Positions 1 through 5,905 of a DNA stretch of 7,088 nt are shown here, piece after piece. Origin of the DNA: Paenalcaligenes sp035301625 (GTDB lineage: Bacteria; Pseudomonadota; Gammaproteobacteria; Burkholderiales; Burkholderiaceae_B); assembly GCA_035301625.1 (NCBI GenBank), contig DATGTW010000078.1:1-7088 (forward strand). Direction: 5' to 3'. The notes under the pieces were generated by a model. It did not search any database. It was not told the origin of the DNA and worked only from the letters and a program-made list of their open reading frames with translations. Position 1 is the stretch's first letter. Each line of letters begins with the position of its first letter. The position numbers and the translations under genes are program-made.

Positions 1-47
1 AGCGGGTCTTCAGTATCCGCCTCGGCTTCAGATGGTGTAGAACACAT
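1..47 (-). CDS. 5' end of a minus-strand gene cut by the window edge, possibly ectA
   Basis: An ATG at 47 opens a frame that stays open to the window edge and reads MCSTPSEAEADTEDP, a polar, acidic start. It begins 29 bases after the stop codon of the MarR regulator gene on the same strand, so the two are probably co-transcribed. No strong Shine-Dalgarno sequence is visible before the ATG. Fifteen residues are too few to identify a family. In Bordetella and several other proteobacteria a MarR regulator of this kind directly precedes ectA (diaminobutyrate acetyltransferase, ectoine synthesis), and ectA products often begin with a variable polar stretch. The ectA reading is therefore inference from context. 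Confidence 0.4.
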   Translation of the reverse strand, partial: MCSTPSEAEADTEDP

Positions 48-76
48 GGTATTGGACTGATTTGTTTGTAAAATCT

Positions 77-607
77 TCACACTACCAATCCGGATTCAGG
101 GGGTACTGCCCCGTCCGGAACCTCCAAAAGTGTCGATGCTGCTTCGCCCGCGCCGGACGCGACAACATCGGTTTCAGAATCAATCAAGCAAACAACCTTT
201 TCCAAAGCAGCGGTAATATCCGCCTGCTCTGACTCAGGCAATTGCTTGAGCGCTTGAGCCAACTTTTTTTGTAGTGGCGATGGCGTCTCTGCTGCCAGAG
301 TACGCCCTGTATCAGTCGCCGTAATATAAACAATACGGCGATCTTTGCGACCACGCTCTCTCTGGATGAGGCCCTTGTCCTCCAGGCGATCCAGAATGCC
401 AACTACCGTACTGGGGCTGACATGCATTTGACGGCTGATTGCCGTCGCGGTAAGCGGCCCACTGTCTATCACCTTGCTCAAGCAGACGAGCTGCGGAGCG
501 GTGATGTTACTGTAGGCTGCTAACTGCCTGGAATGCAGGGCAATTGAGCGCGTAATACGACGTATGGCTCGTAATATTCTCAAATCGTATTGGTTCTGTG
601 TATCCAT
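77..607 (-). CDS. MarR-family transcriptional regulator, EctR-like
   Basis: Cytoplasmic winged-helix DNA-binding repressor of 176 residues, near the family's usual length. N-terminal helices (about residues 8-35) form the dimer region. The winged helix-turn-helix spans about 38-105, with a recognition helix at 64-80 (SPSTVVGILDRLEDKGL) and a wing carrying the typical RKDRR motif at 87-91. The last 35 residues are an Ala/Gly/Val/Pro-rich tail beyond the core fold. The opening RILRAIRRITRSIALHSRQL and the ITAPQLVCL stretch resemble EctR regulators, which repress ectoine synthesis genes. This is recognised by eye, not by search. A GTG at 634 in the same frame would add nine residues, but it lies inside an inverted repeat only about 14 bases from the predicted transcript start. 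The ATG at 607, with a GAAAGAG upstream, is preferred. The gene has its own promoter and leads into the gene cut at the left edge. Confidence 0.88.
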   Translation of the reverse strand: MDTQNQYDLRILRAIRRITRSIALHSRQLAAYSNITAPQLVCLSKVIDSGPLTATAISRQMHVSPSTVVGILDRLEDKGLIQRERGRKDRRIVYITATDTGRTLAAETPSPLQKKLAQALKQLPESEQADITAALEKVVCLIDSETDVVASGAGEAASTLLEVPDGAVPPESGLVV

Positions 608-630
608 AACTCTTTCGCAATCAAAACGTC

Positions 631-650
631 GCACTACAAATCGTTAGTGC
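631..650. promoter_or_regulatory. candidate autoregulatory operator of the MarR regulator
   Basis: GCACTA (631-636) and TAGTGC (645-650) form a perfect inverted repeat with an 8-base spacer, 20 bp in all. That is a size and symmetry suited to a MarR dimer. It lies immediately downstream of the -10 box and covers the predicted transcript start, where a bound repressor would block initiation. Binding by this MarR protein is inferred from position. Confidence 0.5.
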
Positions 651-654
651 TGAA

Positions 655-683
655 ATGATAGGCCTTCCGAACTATACCGTCAA
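655..683 (-). promoter_or_regulatory. sigma70-type promoter of the MarR gene
   Basis: On the minus strand, TTGACG (678-683) is followed after exactly 17 bases by TATCAT (655-660). This is a five-of-six match at both the -35 and -10 elements with ideal spacing. The predicted transcript start is near 648, giving a leader of about 40 bases before the ATG at 607. It separates the regulator's transcription from the upstream tldD operon on the same strand. Confidence 0.72.
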
Positions 684-760
684 GACTAATGTTTCAACTG
701 CTTACACATATAAGCCTAGGGTAACGGTTGGTTAAATTTCCAAAAGGAAGGCAAAGAACT

Positions 761-816
761 GAGGCTTTGGCACCCCAGACCTGAGTCTGGGGTTGGGTCT
801 ACTAAGCCTCGGTGCC
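761..816 (-). repeat. nested and interlocked inverted repeats at the end of tldD, possible terminator
   Basis: The core is a perfect 8-bp hairpin, CCCCAGAC (773-780) against GTCTGGGG (785-792), with a 4-base loop. Around it, GAGGCTT (761-767) is complementary to AAGCCTC (804-810), and GGCACC (769-774) is complementary to GGTGCC (811-816). The two outer pairings cross each other, so the RNA could form either one or a pseudoknot. The right-hand segments lie in the last codons and stop codon of tldD. There is no T-tract on either strand after the hairpin, so it is not a standard Rho-independent terminator, although it may slow or end tldD transcription or protect the mRNA end. Confidence 0.45.
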
Positions 817-2274
817 CCCTACTGTTAGACCATCAATACGTAAAGTAGGTAAGCCAACACCAACAGGCACAACTTGGCCTTCCTTGCCACAAGTACCTAC
901 CCCTGTGTCTAACTGCAAATCATTGCCAATCAGTTTGACCTGATTCATAGCCTCGATACCGCTGCCGATCAGAGTGGCCCCTTTGACAGGGTGAATCAAA
1001 CGGCCATTCTCAATGAGCCAAGCTTCAGAGGCAGAAAATACAAAACTACCGCTGGTAATATCCACCTGGCCGCCACCAAAATTCACGGCATAGATGCCAC
1101 GGTCCACCGAAGCAATGATTTCTTCGGGATCATGGGGACCCGCTAACATAAAGGTATTAGTCATACGTGGCATAGGTACGTGAGCAAAAGACTCACGACG
1201 GCCATTGCCAGTGCCAGCCATGTTCATCAGACGCGCATTCATACTGTCTTGTAAGTAGTTTTTGAGAATGCCGTCTTCAATTAATACAGTGCGCTCGGTG
1301 GGATTACCTTCGTCATCCACCGTTAGAGAACCACGGCGATTGGCGATGGTGCCGTCATCAATAACTGTGACGCCTTTGGATGTGACTTGCTCACCCAAGC
1401 GCCCTGAAAACACACTAGAGCCTTTGCGATTAAAGTCCCCTTCCAAGCCATGGCCTACGGCTTCGTGCAGCAAAACACCCGGCCAACCCGGACCTAATAC
1501 AACGGGCATCACACCTGCAGGTGCAGGACGGGATTCTAGGTTGAGTAATGCCTGCCTGACAGCCTGATCTACATATTGGCGTAGAATCTCATCGCTAAAG
1601 TAATACAAATCATAGCGCCCCCCACCTCCGGCAGAACCTACCTCGCGGCGGCCATTTTGTTCTGCAATGACAGTCAGGGATAGGCGTATCAATGGGCGCA
1701 CATCGGCCACCTGACGGCCATCAGAAGCGGCTACCAGCACAATGTCGTGCGTAGCACCCAAGCTAGCCATCACCTGAATAATGCGCGGATCAGCTTGGCG
1801 CGCCAAAGCCTCAACACGCTCGAGCAGGGCAACCTTGGCCTCGGCTTCTAATGAGGATACTGGATCGTTTTGCGTATAAAGTGGTGTCGCCACTGACTGA
1901 GCCCCATTGAGCCCAACCTGGCCATGCCCTCCCTGTCGACCAATGGCACGGACGACATGGGCCGCATCTGTCAATGCTTGGGGACTAAGGGTATCGGTAT
2001 AAGAGAAGGCTGTTTTCTCACCAGAAAGCGCACGCACACCAACCCCCTGCGAGAGTGAAAAGTGGCCTGTTTTAACAATACCTTCCTCGAGACTCCAGCT
2101 TTCAGAGCGTGAGTACTGGAAATACAAATCAGCGTAATCCACACGATGTTGATGGATTTCTGCGAGCGCTCGTTCGAGATGATGGCTTTCTAACCCCCAA
2201 GGGGCCAACAACATACCGCGGGCTAGCGCGTATGTATCAGTACTGTTTTTCTCGACAATCATTGACACACCCAT
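802..2274 (-). CDS. tldD: TldD metalloprotease
   Basis: Zinc metalloprotease TldD, 490 residues against about 480 in E. coli. It acts in the cytoplasm as a heterodimer with TldE (PmbA), degrading unfolded peptides, clearing the CcdA antitoxin and maturing microcin-type peptides in E. coli. The HExxxH zinc motif is intact as HEAVGH at 270-275, within LLHEAVGHGLEGD. The conserved cysteine ligand is present in GTCGKEGQ at C462. The Gly-rich GSAGGGGRYD (213-222) and the C-terminal PTLRIDGLTVGG also fit the family. The start is uncertain: the ATG at 2274 lies six bases after the upstream amidase gene's stop, and an ATG at 2262 (MIVEKN) is an alternative; neither has a strong Shine-Dalgarno. It is the second gene of a two-gene operon. 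The partner gene tldE is not in the window. Confidence 0.96.
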   Translation of the reverse strand: MGVSMIVEKNSTDTYALARGMLLAPWGLESHHLERALAEIHQHRVDYADLYFQYSRSESWSLEEGIVKTGHFSLSQGVGVRALSGEKTAFSYTDTLSPQALTDAAHVVRAIGRQGGHGQVGLNGAQSVATPLYTQNDPVSSLEAEAKVALLERVEALARQADPRIIQVMASLGATHDIVLVAASDGRQVADVRPLIRLSLTVIAEQNGRREVGSAGGGGRYDLYYFSDEILRQYVDQAVRQALLNLESRPAPAGVMPVVLGPGWPGVLLHEAVGHGLEGDFNRKGSSVFSGRLGEQVTSKGVTVIDDGTIANRRGSLTVDDEGNPTERTVLIEDGILKNYLQDSMNARLMNMAGTGNGRRESFAHVPMPRMTNTFMLAGPHDPEEIIASVDRGIYAVNFGGGQVDITSGSFVFSASEAWLIENGRLIHPVKGATLIGSGIEAMNQVKLIGNDLQLDTGVGTCGKEGQVVPVGVGLPTLRIDGLTVGGTEA

Positions 2275-2280
2275 AAATAA

Positions 2281-3114
2281 TTACAAAACGCGATGGTTCA
2301 AGGCGGGTAGTCGCTGCCGCACCCGTGCTAAATGTTCCATGCTTAACTCACAACATACCAGACCTGCCCCTGTAGGCAAAACATCCAGCACACGTCCCCA
2401 GGCATCAACACACATGGTATGCCCCCAAGTGCGGCGCCCATTTTCATGTTCACCACCCTGAGCGGACGCCAATATATAAGCCTGATTTTCAATGGCACGG
2501 GCACGCAGCAAAAGCTCCCAGTGCGCTTGCCCAGTTTTATAGGTAAAAGCAGACGGCACCAAAATCAGATTCACAGCGCCCATTTGCCTATAAAGTTCAG
2601 GAAAGCGTAAATCGTAGCAGATACTCAGCCCAATAGGGCCAAAGGGACTTTGCATTACTACGGGATCCAGGTTGCCTGCGTAAATAGTTTGTGCCTCGTC
2701 AAATTGCACTTTCCCTTGATTCAAACTAAATAAATGTATTTTATCGTAGCGGGCCACGCATCGGCCATCGGGCTGGTAAACCAAAGTCGCATTAAACACC
2801 CGTTGAGGATCAGGACTGCGAATAGGCACACTGCCCCCTACTATATAAGCATTATATTTCTGAGCCCATTCAGAGAGGCTAGCCTGAATTATACCCTCAC
2901 CAACATCTTCAGCGATTTTCACCTTATCCGTATCAGCACGCCCCATTAAGCAAAAAAACTCGGGCAATACAATTAATTGAGCATCTAAATCCGCTGCTTG
3001 TGCAATTAACTTCTCGGCCTCTTTGAGATTCTCATTTAAATCAGTACCAGAAACCATTTGCAATGCCGCAACCTTGAAAGTATCGGCCGTGGTCGTATTA
3101 ACTGGCTCATTCAT
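2281..3114 (-). CDS. carbon-nitrogen hydrolase, nitrilase superfamily (Nit1/deaminated glutathione amidase type)
   Basis: Soluble amidase of 277 residues, normal for the Nit branch of the nitrilase superfamily. The Glu-Lys-Cys catalytic triad is complete: E52 in VLPEFF, K125 in YDKIHLF and C166 in SICYDLRFPEL. The later ELLLRARAIENQAYILA and WGHTMCVDAWG blocks are also typical. Family knowledge suggests it hydrolyses deaminated glutathione, a metabolite-repair reaction, but the substrate cannot be fixed from sequence. The ATG at 3114 is chosen because AGGTG lies five bases upstream. An ATG at 3147 in the same frame would add eleven residues (MYCFFRKVGES) and has no ribosome site. tldD follows after six bases, an order seen in many gamma- and betaproteobacteria, where yhdP usually sits upstream. 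Here the upstream neighbour is instead a divergent H-NS-like gene. Confidence 0.93.
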   Translation of the reverse strand: MNEPVNTTTADTFKVAALQMVSGTDLNENLKEAEKLIAQAADLDAQLIVLPEFFCLMGRADTDKVKIAEDVGEGIIQASLSEWAQKYNAYIVGGSVPIRSPDPQRVFNATLVYQPDGRCVARYDKIHLFSLNQGKVQFDEAQTIYAGNLDPVVMQSPFGPIGLSICYDLRFPELYRQMGAVNLILVPSAFTYKTGQAHWELLLRARAIENQAYILASAQGGEHENGRRTWGHTMCVDAWGRVLDVLPTGAGLVCCELSMEHLARVRQRLPALNHRVL

Positions 3115-3377
3115 TGATTCACCTACTTTTCTGAAAAAACAATACATTTACACGTGTCAGGTATACGTGATTAATTTGTTCAGTCTGCTTCATTGGTATA
3201 TCCTGATGATGGACAATAAAATCCTAGTAATAGTTTGGATAAATGTTTATTTATTTATTCAACCCATGTAAAATCAATTTAAATGTAAATGGGTTTGTTT
3301 ATTAGCCTATTACTGATTCACACTAGATTCGAAATTTATTCTTTTCAAAATCTACCGCAACACACACAGGAATTATA
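3115..3377. other. AT-rich divergent intergenic region between the amidase and H-NS-like genes
   Basis: These 263 bases must hold the promoters of the amidase-tldD operon (leftward) and of the H-NS-like gene (rightward). The DNA is strongly AT-rich, with a TTTATTTATTTATTC run at 3246-3260. Two inverted repeats stand out: AACCCAT/ATGGGTT (3261-3295) and CACGT/ACGTG (3151-3155 and 3165-3169), the latter 37 bases before the amidase start. I could not place a convincing -35/-10 pair in either direction, and I see no small gene here. Confidence 0.6.
3261..3295. repeat. spaced inverted repeat upstream of the H-NS-like gene
   Basis: AACCCAT (3261-3267) and ATGGGTT (3289-3295) are perfect 7-bp inverted arms separated by 21 AT-rich bases, ending 82 bases before the H-NS-like start codon. 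The arms carry most of the G and C in this stretch. It could be a two-site operator or a weak hairpin. Function is not shown. Confidence 0.4.
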
Positions 3378-3728
3378 ATGCCTCTAGAACATTTTACTGC
3401 TGAAAAAGAAAAAATCGAAAAGGAAATACAGAAATTGCAACGTAAAATGCGCTCCATAAAAACACGCCAAAGAAGGCCCGTCATGAACACTATCGTGCGC
3501 TCCATGATCGAGTACGAGATCACGCCCGAAGAAATTGAGCGCCTGTACAAACGCCAAGTTGAGCGAGTCAAACGCGGCGGCCGCAGCAAGCTGCCCCCTC
3601 GTTATAAAAACCCAGAAACCGGCGTTACCTGGAGTGGTCGTGGGCGTCCTCCCAAGTGGATCGTCGAAGCCGAGGCCCAGGGGCGCAGTCGGGACGAATT
3701 TTTAATTGAGAAAACCGCAAAAAAATAA
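3378..3728 (+). CDS. H-NS-family nucleoid-associated protein
   Basis: Small basic DNA-binding protein of 116 residues in the H-NS/HvrA/BpH3 family, which binds AT-rich DNA, bridges it and silences transcription. Residues 9-25 (KEKIEKEIQKLQRKM and neighbours) are a heptad-like charged helix suited to oligomerisation. Residues 26-72 are a very basic linker. The signature C-terminal DNA-binding module runs from Y76 to W94 (YKNPETGVTWSGRGRPPKW), where the RGR core inserts in the minor groove like an AT-hook. A 22-residue tail follows. The ATG at 3378 has AGGA six bases upstream. The gene stands alone, diverges from the amidase operon and has its own terminator. The AT-rich DNA on its 5' side could let it bind its own promoter, which is inference. 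It may be one of several H-NS paralogues in the genome. Confidence 0.92.
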   Translation: MPLEHFTAEKEKIEKEIQKLQRKMRSIKTRQRRPVMNTIVRSMIEYEITPEEIERLYKRQVERVKRGGRSKLPPRYKNPETGVTWSGRGRPPKWIVEAEAQGRSRDEFLIEKTAKK

Positions 3729-3760
3729 AATGCTGTTAAAGAGTAATTTTATTTAATCCC

Positions 3761-3795
3761 AAGCCTGCGTTTAATCAGATGCAGGCTTTTATATT
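3761..3795 (+). terminator. Rho-independent terminator of the H-NS-like gene
   Basis: AAGCCTGC (3761-3768) pairs perfectly with GCAGGCTT (3781-3788) over a 12-base loop and runs straight into a TTTTATATT tract. It starts 32 bases after the stop codon. On the opposite strand the stem is followed by GGGATT rather than a T-tract, so it probably does not serve the convergent lipoprotein gene. Confidence 0.85.
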
Positions 3796-3817
3796 GTATA
3801 TGCAAAGCACCATATGC

Positions 3818-4438
3818 TTAACGCTCTAAGCGCCGCTCAATAATGCGTGTTTGCCCATTGATACCGGGAAATTCTTCGAACACAGCCTGTGCCAACAGTG
3901 ACAACTGAGTCAGCAATTCCTCTTGCTCAGACTCGGAAATGGCCGTCGCCCGGTAAACTTCTTGGCCGGCTTGTTCATTATCCAAAAGACGCACTGTGAG
4001 CTGGTTTTCATAAATATCCACAGGGGTCACTACCCAATCAGGTCCATAGTAAATCCCACCTCCCCAGAATGGGCCAGCTCCCCCACCCCAGAAACCGCCA
4101 AAGGGAGAGAACATGGGCCCTTGGTAACGCTCAACCCAACGCCGTTGCATAGGGTTACGAAAATCCACCAGCAATGTAAAGCGGGCCGTATCAGAGTCAG
4201 ACTCAACCAATCCAACTGAACCAATAGCAGCACGTACCGCATCTGCGACTGCTTGGAACTCCAAATTATTTTGCTGTTCAGTATCTAGCTGTAAATAATA
4301 AGTTGCCTCAGTCACGTTTTCTGGCCATTGCTCAAATTGTTGTACACGAGCAGACCAAGTCTGGGCACACCCTCCTAATAACAACAAGGTAACAATGAGC
4401 ATAAAAAAATAGCGGATCATTTTTTGACCATATTGCAT
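3818..4438 (-). CDS. DUF4136-type lipoprotein
   Basis: Predicted lipoprotein of 206 residues. The N-terminus has a short basic segment, a hydrophobic core (FFMLIVTLLL, 11-20) and a lipobox LGGC with the acylated cysteine at C24. Alanine at +2 suits outer-membrane sorting. The mature part is mixed alpha/beta with a Gly/Trp/Phe/Pro-rich stretch at about 108-134 (FGGFWGGGAGPFWGGG) and ends in EEFPGINGQTR (188-198). The pattern matches DUF4136 lipoproteins of Burkholderiales, whose biochemical role is unknown. This is recognised by eye and so is moderately certain. The ATG at 4438 is chosen for its strong Shine-Dalgarno, AAAGGAAAG at 4442-4450, and the normal-length signal peptide it gives. An ATG at 4495 would add a second hydrophobic segment, and one at 4420 has no ribosome site. 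The gene stands alone and converges on the H-NS-like gene. Confidence 0.85.
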   Translation of the reverse strand: MQYGQKMIRYFFMLIVTLLLLGGCAQTWSARVQQFEQWPENVTEATYYLQLDTEQQNNLEFQAVADAVRAAIGSVGLVESDSDTARFTLLVDFRNPMQRRWVERYQGPMFSPFGGFWGGGAGPFWGGGIYYGPDWVVTPVDIYENQLTVRLLDNEQAGQEVYRATAISESEQEELLTQLSLLAQAVFEEFPGINGQTRIIERRLER

Positions 4439-4828
4439 CGTCTTTCCTTTAGCAACCCAAACAACAAAACAAACCAACCCAAGGAGTAAACTCATCCTGA
4501 GCGTATTGCAGTTTACATATGCTCTTTACTTGGCTGTGAGCATATTGAAAAAGAATTCAATTCATTAACCTGGTTATTTTTTTATTTTATTCTTTACTTA
4601 ATTATTATGTTAGAAATATTTAAACCTGTATAAAAGCGCAGACACAATCTGCTAAAAACTAATCCTTTCCCCTAATTGTACTGAAATTACCTAGGCTAAA
4701 CCTGTCCTATTAATAGTGTTCTAAGTACATCAGCCGTATACTCTCGCCGTATTGATTCGCCTCAGTTTTAGCTCTATTGTAAGATGTGTTGCTTGGCCTT
4801 TTCCTTTTACCCAATTTAATGCTGCGAT
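4439..4828. other. 390-base AT-rich gap between the lipoprotein gene and fbp
   Basis: This divergent intergenic region must carry the promoters of both flanking genes. The segment from about 4545 to 4635 is especially AT-rich. It contains an 8-bp inverted repeat (4517-4545) and a weaker ATTGAA/TTCAAT repeat (4544-4549 and 4556-4561). TTGTAC at 4676-4681 could be a -35 element for fbp, but no good -10 follows at the right distance; TATTAA at 4708 is the nearest AT-rich hexamer. I find no open frame with a ribosome site and no recognisable RNA gene. Confidence 0.55.
4517..4545. repeat. 8-bp inverted repeat upstream of the lipoprotein gene
   Basis: ATATGCTC (4517-4524) and GAGCATAT (4538-4545) are perfect inverted arms with a 13-base spacer. 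The centre-to-centre distance is 21 bp, two helical turns, which would put both arms on one face of the DNA, as for a dimeric regulator. It is centred about 93 bases before the lipoprotein start codon. There is no T-tract on either side, so it is not a terminator. Confidence 0.45.
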
Positions 4829-5842
4829 ATGACACAGACTAATTACCACTCCGAGCAAGCCATCACCCTTGCACATTACCTATTTCAGCAACAGCAAAAA
4901 CACGATTTATGCCCAAAGCTGTGCTTATTGATAGAGCATATTGCCCATCAATGCCAGGCGATTGGGCAACGTGTCCGCCAAGGTTCTTTAGGGGATATTT
5001 TAGGCAGTGTGGGGACCGAGAACGTACAAGGGGAAGTGCAGCAAAAGCTAGATCTCATTGCAAATGACATGCTTTTACAAGATAACGATTGGCACCAAGG
5101 GCTAGCAGCACTGGCCAGTGAAGAAATGGATACTATCCAGCCCCTGAAAAACCAAGAAAATGCCCCTTATCTGTTGCTTTTTGATCCGCTAGATGGCTCG
5201 TCTAATATTGACGTCAATACCTCTATTGGCACGATTTTTTCTTTACTGAAAAACCCAGATACCCAATTAAGTGAAAAAAGCTTTTTGCAACCTGGCACGC
5301 AGCAGGTAGCCGCGGGTTATGCAGTCTACGGACCTCAATCGATGTTGATTTTTAGTCTGGGACACGGTGTCGTCGGTTTTACGCTCGACCCTTATTTAGG
5401 TATCTGGAAACTCACCCACCCCCAGTTAACCGTACCGCGGCAAACCAAAGAATTTGCCATTAACATGTCTAATATGCGCCATTGGCATGCACCGATACGC
5501 GCCTATATTGAACACTGCCTACAAGGCAAAGAAGGGCCTTTGGACAAAAACTATAATATGCGCTGGATTGCTTCGATGGTTGCTGATGTTCACCGCGTTC
5601 TAATCAGAGGCGGAGTTTTTATGTATCCCAGTGATAAACGGCCTGGAGTCGAGCATGGCAAACTGCGCTTACTCTATGAGGCCAACCCCATGAGTTTCTT
5701 AGTTACCCAAGCAGGCGGTCATGCCATCACCCTGAACGAGCCCATCCTCGAAGTGCAACCCTCAGCCCTACACCAACGTGTGAGTGTTATTTTGGGCTCT
5801 TTAGATGAGGTGCAACGCATTGAGCAGTACTTGCGAAACTAA
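4829..5842 (+). CDS. fbp: fructose-1,6-bisphosphatase, class I
   Basis: Hydrolyses fructose 1,6-bisphosphate to fructose 6-phosphate in gluconeogenesis, in the cytoplasm, with Mg2+. At 337 residues it is of normal length. Metal ligands are all present: E98/E99 (ASEEM), D119 and D122 in FDPLDGSSNIDVN, and E284 in LLYEANPMSFL. The sugar-phosphate region NYNMRWIASMVADVHR (241-256) and GGVFMYPSDK (261-270, Y266 and K270) is intact. The ENVQGEVQQKLD block (64-75) is typical of the class I enzymes of Betaproteobacteria. The start codon at 4829 has no clear Shine-Dalgarno, and no better in-frame start lies nearby. A seven-codon out-of-frame mini-ORF overlaps it. The gene is a single transcription unit with its own terminator. 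In many Burkholderiales fbp sits beside pepN, but here it follows a long non-coding region. Confidence 0.97.
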   Translation: MTQTNYHSEQAITLAHYLFQQQQKHDLCPKLCLLIEHIAHQCQAIGQRVRQGSLGDILGSVGTENVQGEVQQKLDLIANDMLLQDNDWHQGLAALASEEMDTIQPLKNQENAPYLLLFDPLDGSSNIDVNTSIGTIFSLLKNPDTQLSEKSFLQPGTQQVAAGYAVYGPQSMLIFSLGHGVVGFTLDPYLGIWKLTHPQLTVPRQTKEFAINMSNMRHWHAPIRAYIEHCLQGKEGPLDKNYNMRWIASMVADVHRVLIRGGVFMYPSDKRPGVEHGKLRLLYEANPMSFLVTQAGGHAITLNEPILEVQPSALHQRVSVILGSLDEVQRIEQYLRN

Positions 5843-5860
5843 AGGCTTGCAATGTGGCTA

Positions 5861-5905
5861 CCCCTAAGCAGGCTGATGTACGTCAGCCTGCGGGAATTGT
5901 TTTTT
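5861..5905 (+). terminator. Rho-independent terminator of fbp
   Basis: GCAGGCTGA (5868-5876) pairs perfectly with TCAGCCTGC (5883-5891) over a 6-base loop. CCC (5861-5863) can extend the stem with GGG (5892-5894) across a short bulge. A run of six T follows at 5900-5905. The T-run overlaps the stop codon of the convergent qorA gene (5904-5906), so the two genes end almost back to back. The minus strand has no matching T-run after the stem. Confidence 0.82.

Noticed and set aside
608..634. GTG at 634 as the start of the MarR gene
   Set aside because: It lies inside the inverted repeat and only about 14 bases from the predicted transcript start, with no Shine-Dalgarno. The ATG at 607 gives a protein that begins like its relatives.
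1262..1567. Open frame of 101 codons on the plus strand inside tldD
   Set aside because: It lies antisense to conserved TldD sequence that includes the zinc motif. Its Pro/Ser/Arg-rich product looks like no family and it has no ribosome site.
2734..3271. Plus-strand frames opposite the amidase gene and its upstream region (2734-2949 and 3023-3271)
   Set aside because: They overlap conserved catalytic sequence of the amidase or start within it. Their products look random and AT-driven.
3323..3589. Minus-strand frame of 88 codons across the H-NS-like gene
   Set aside because: It is the antisense shadow of a well-supported H-NS-family gene, with no ribosome site or recognisable domain.
3378..3728. 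H-NS-like gene as a sign of a genomic island or phage
   Set aside because: There is no integrase, attachment-site duplication, transposase or tRNA nearby, and the neighbours are core genes. A chromosomal H-NS paralogue is the simpler reading.
3923..4242. Frames on both strands overlapping the lipoprotein gene
   Set aside because: The lipoprotein has a signal peptide, a lipobox and a strong ribosome site, and these competing frames have none.
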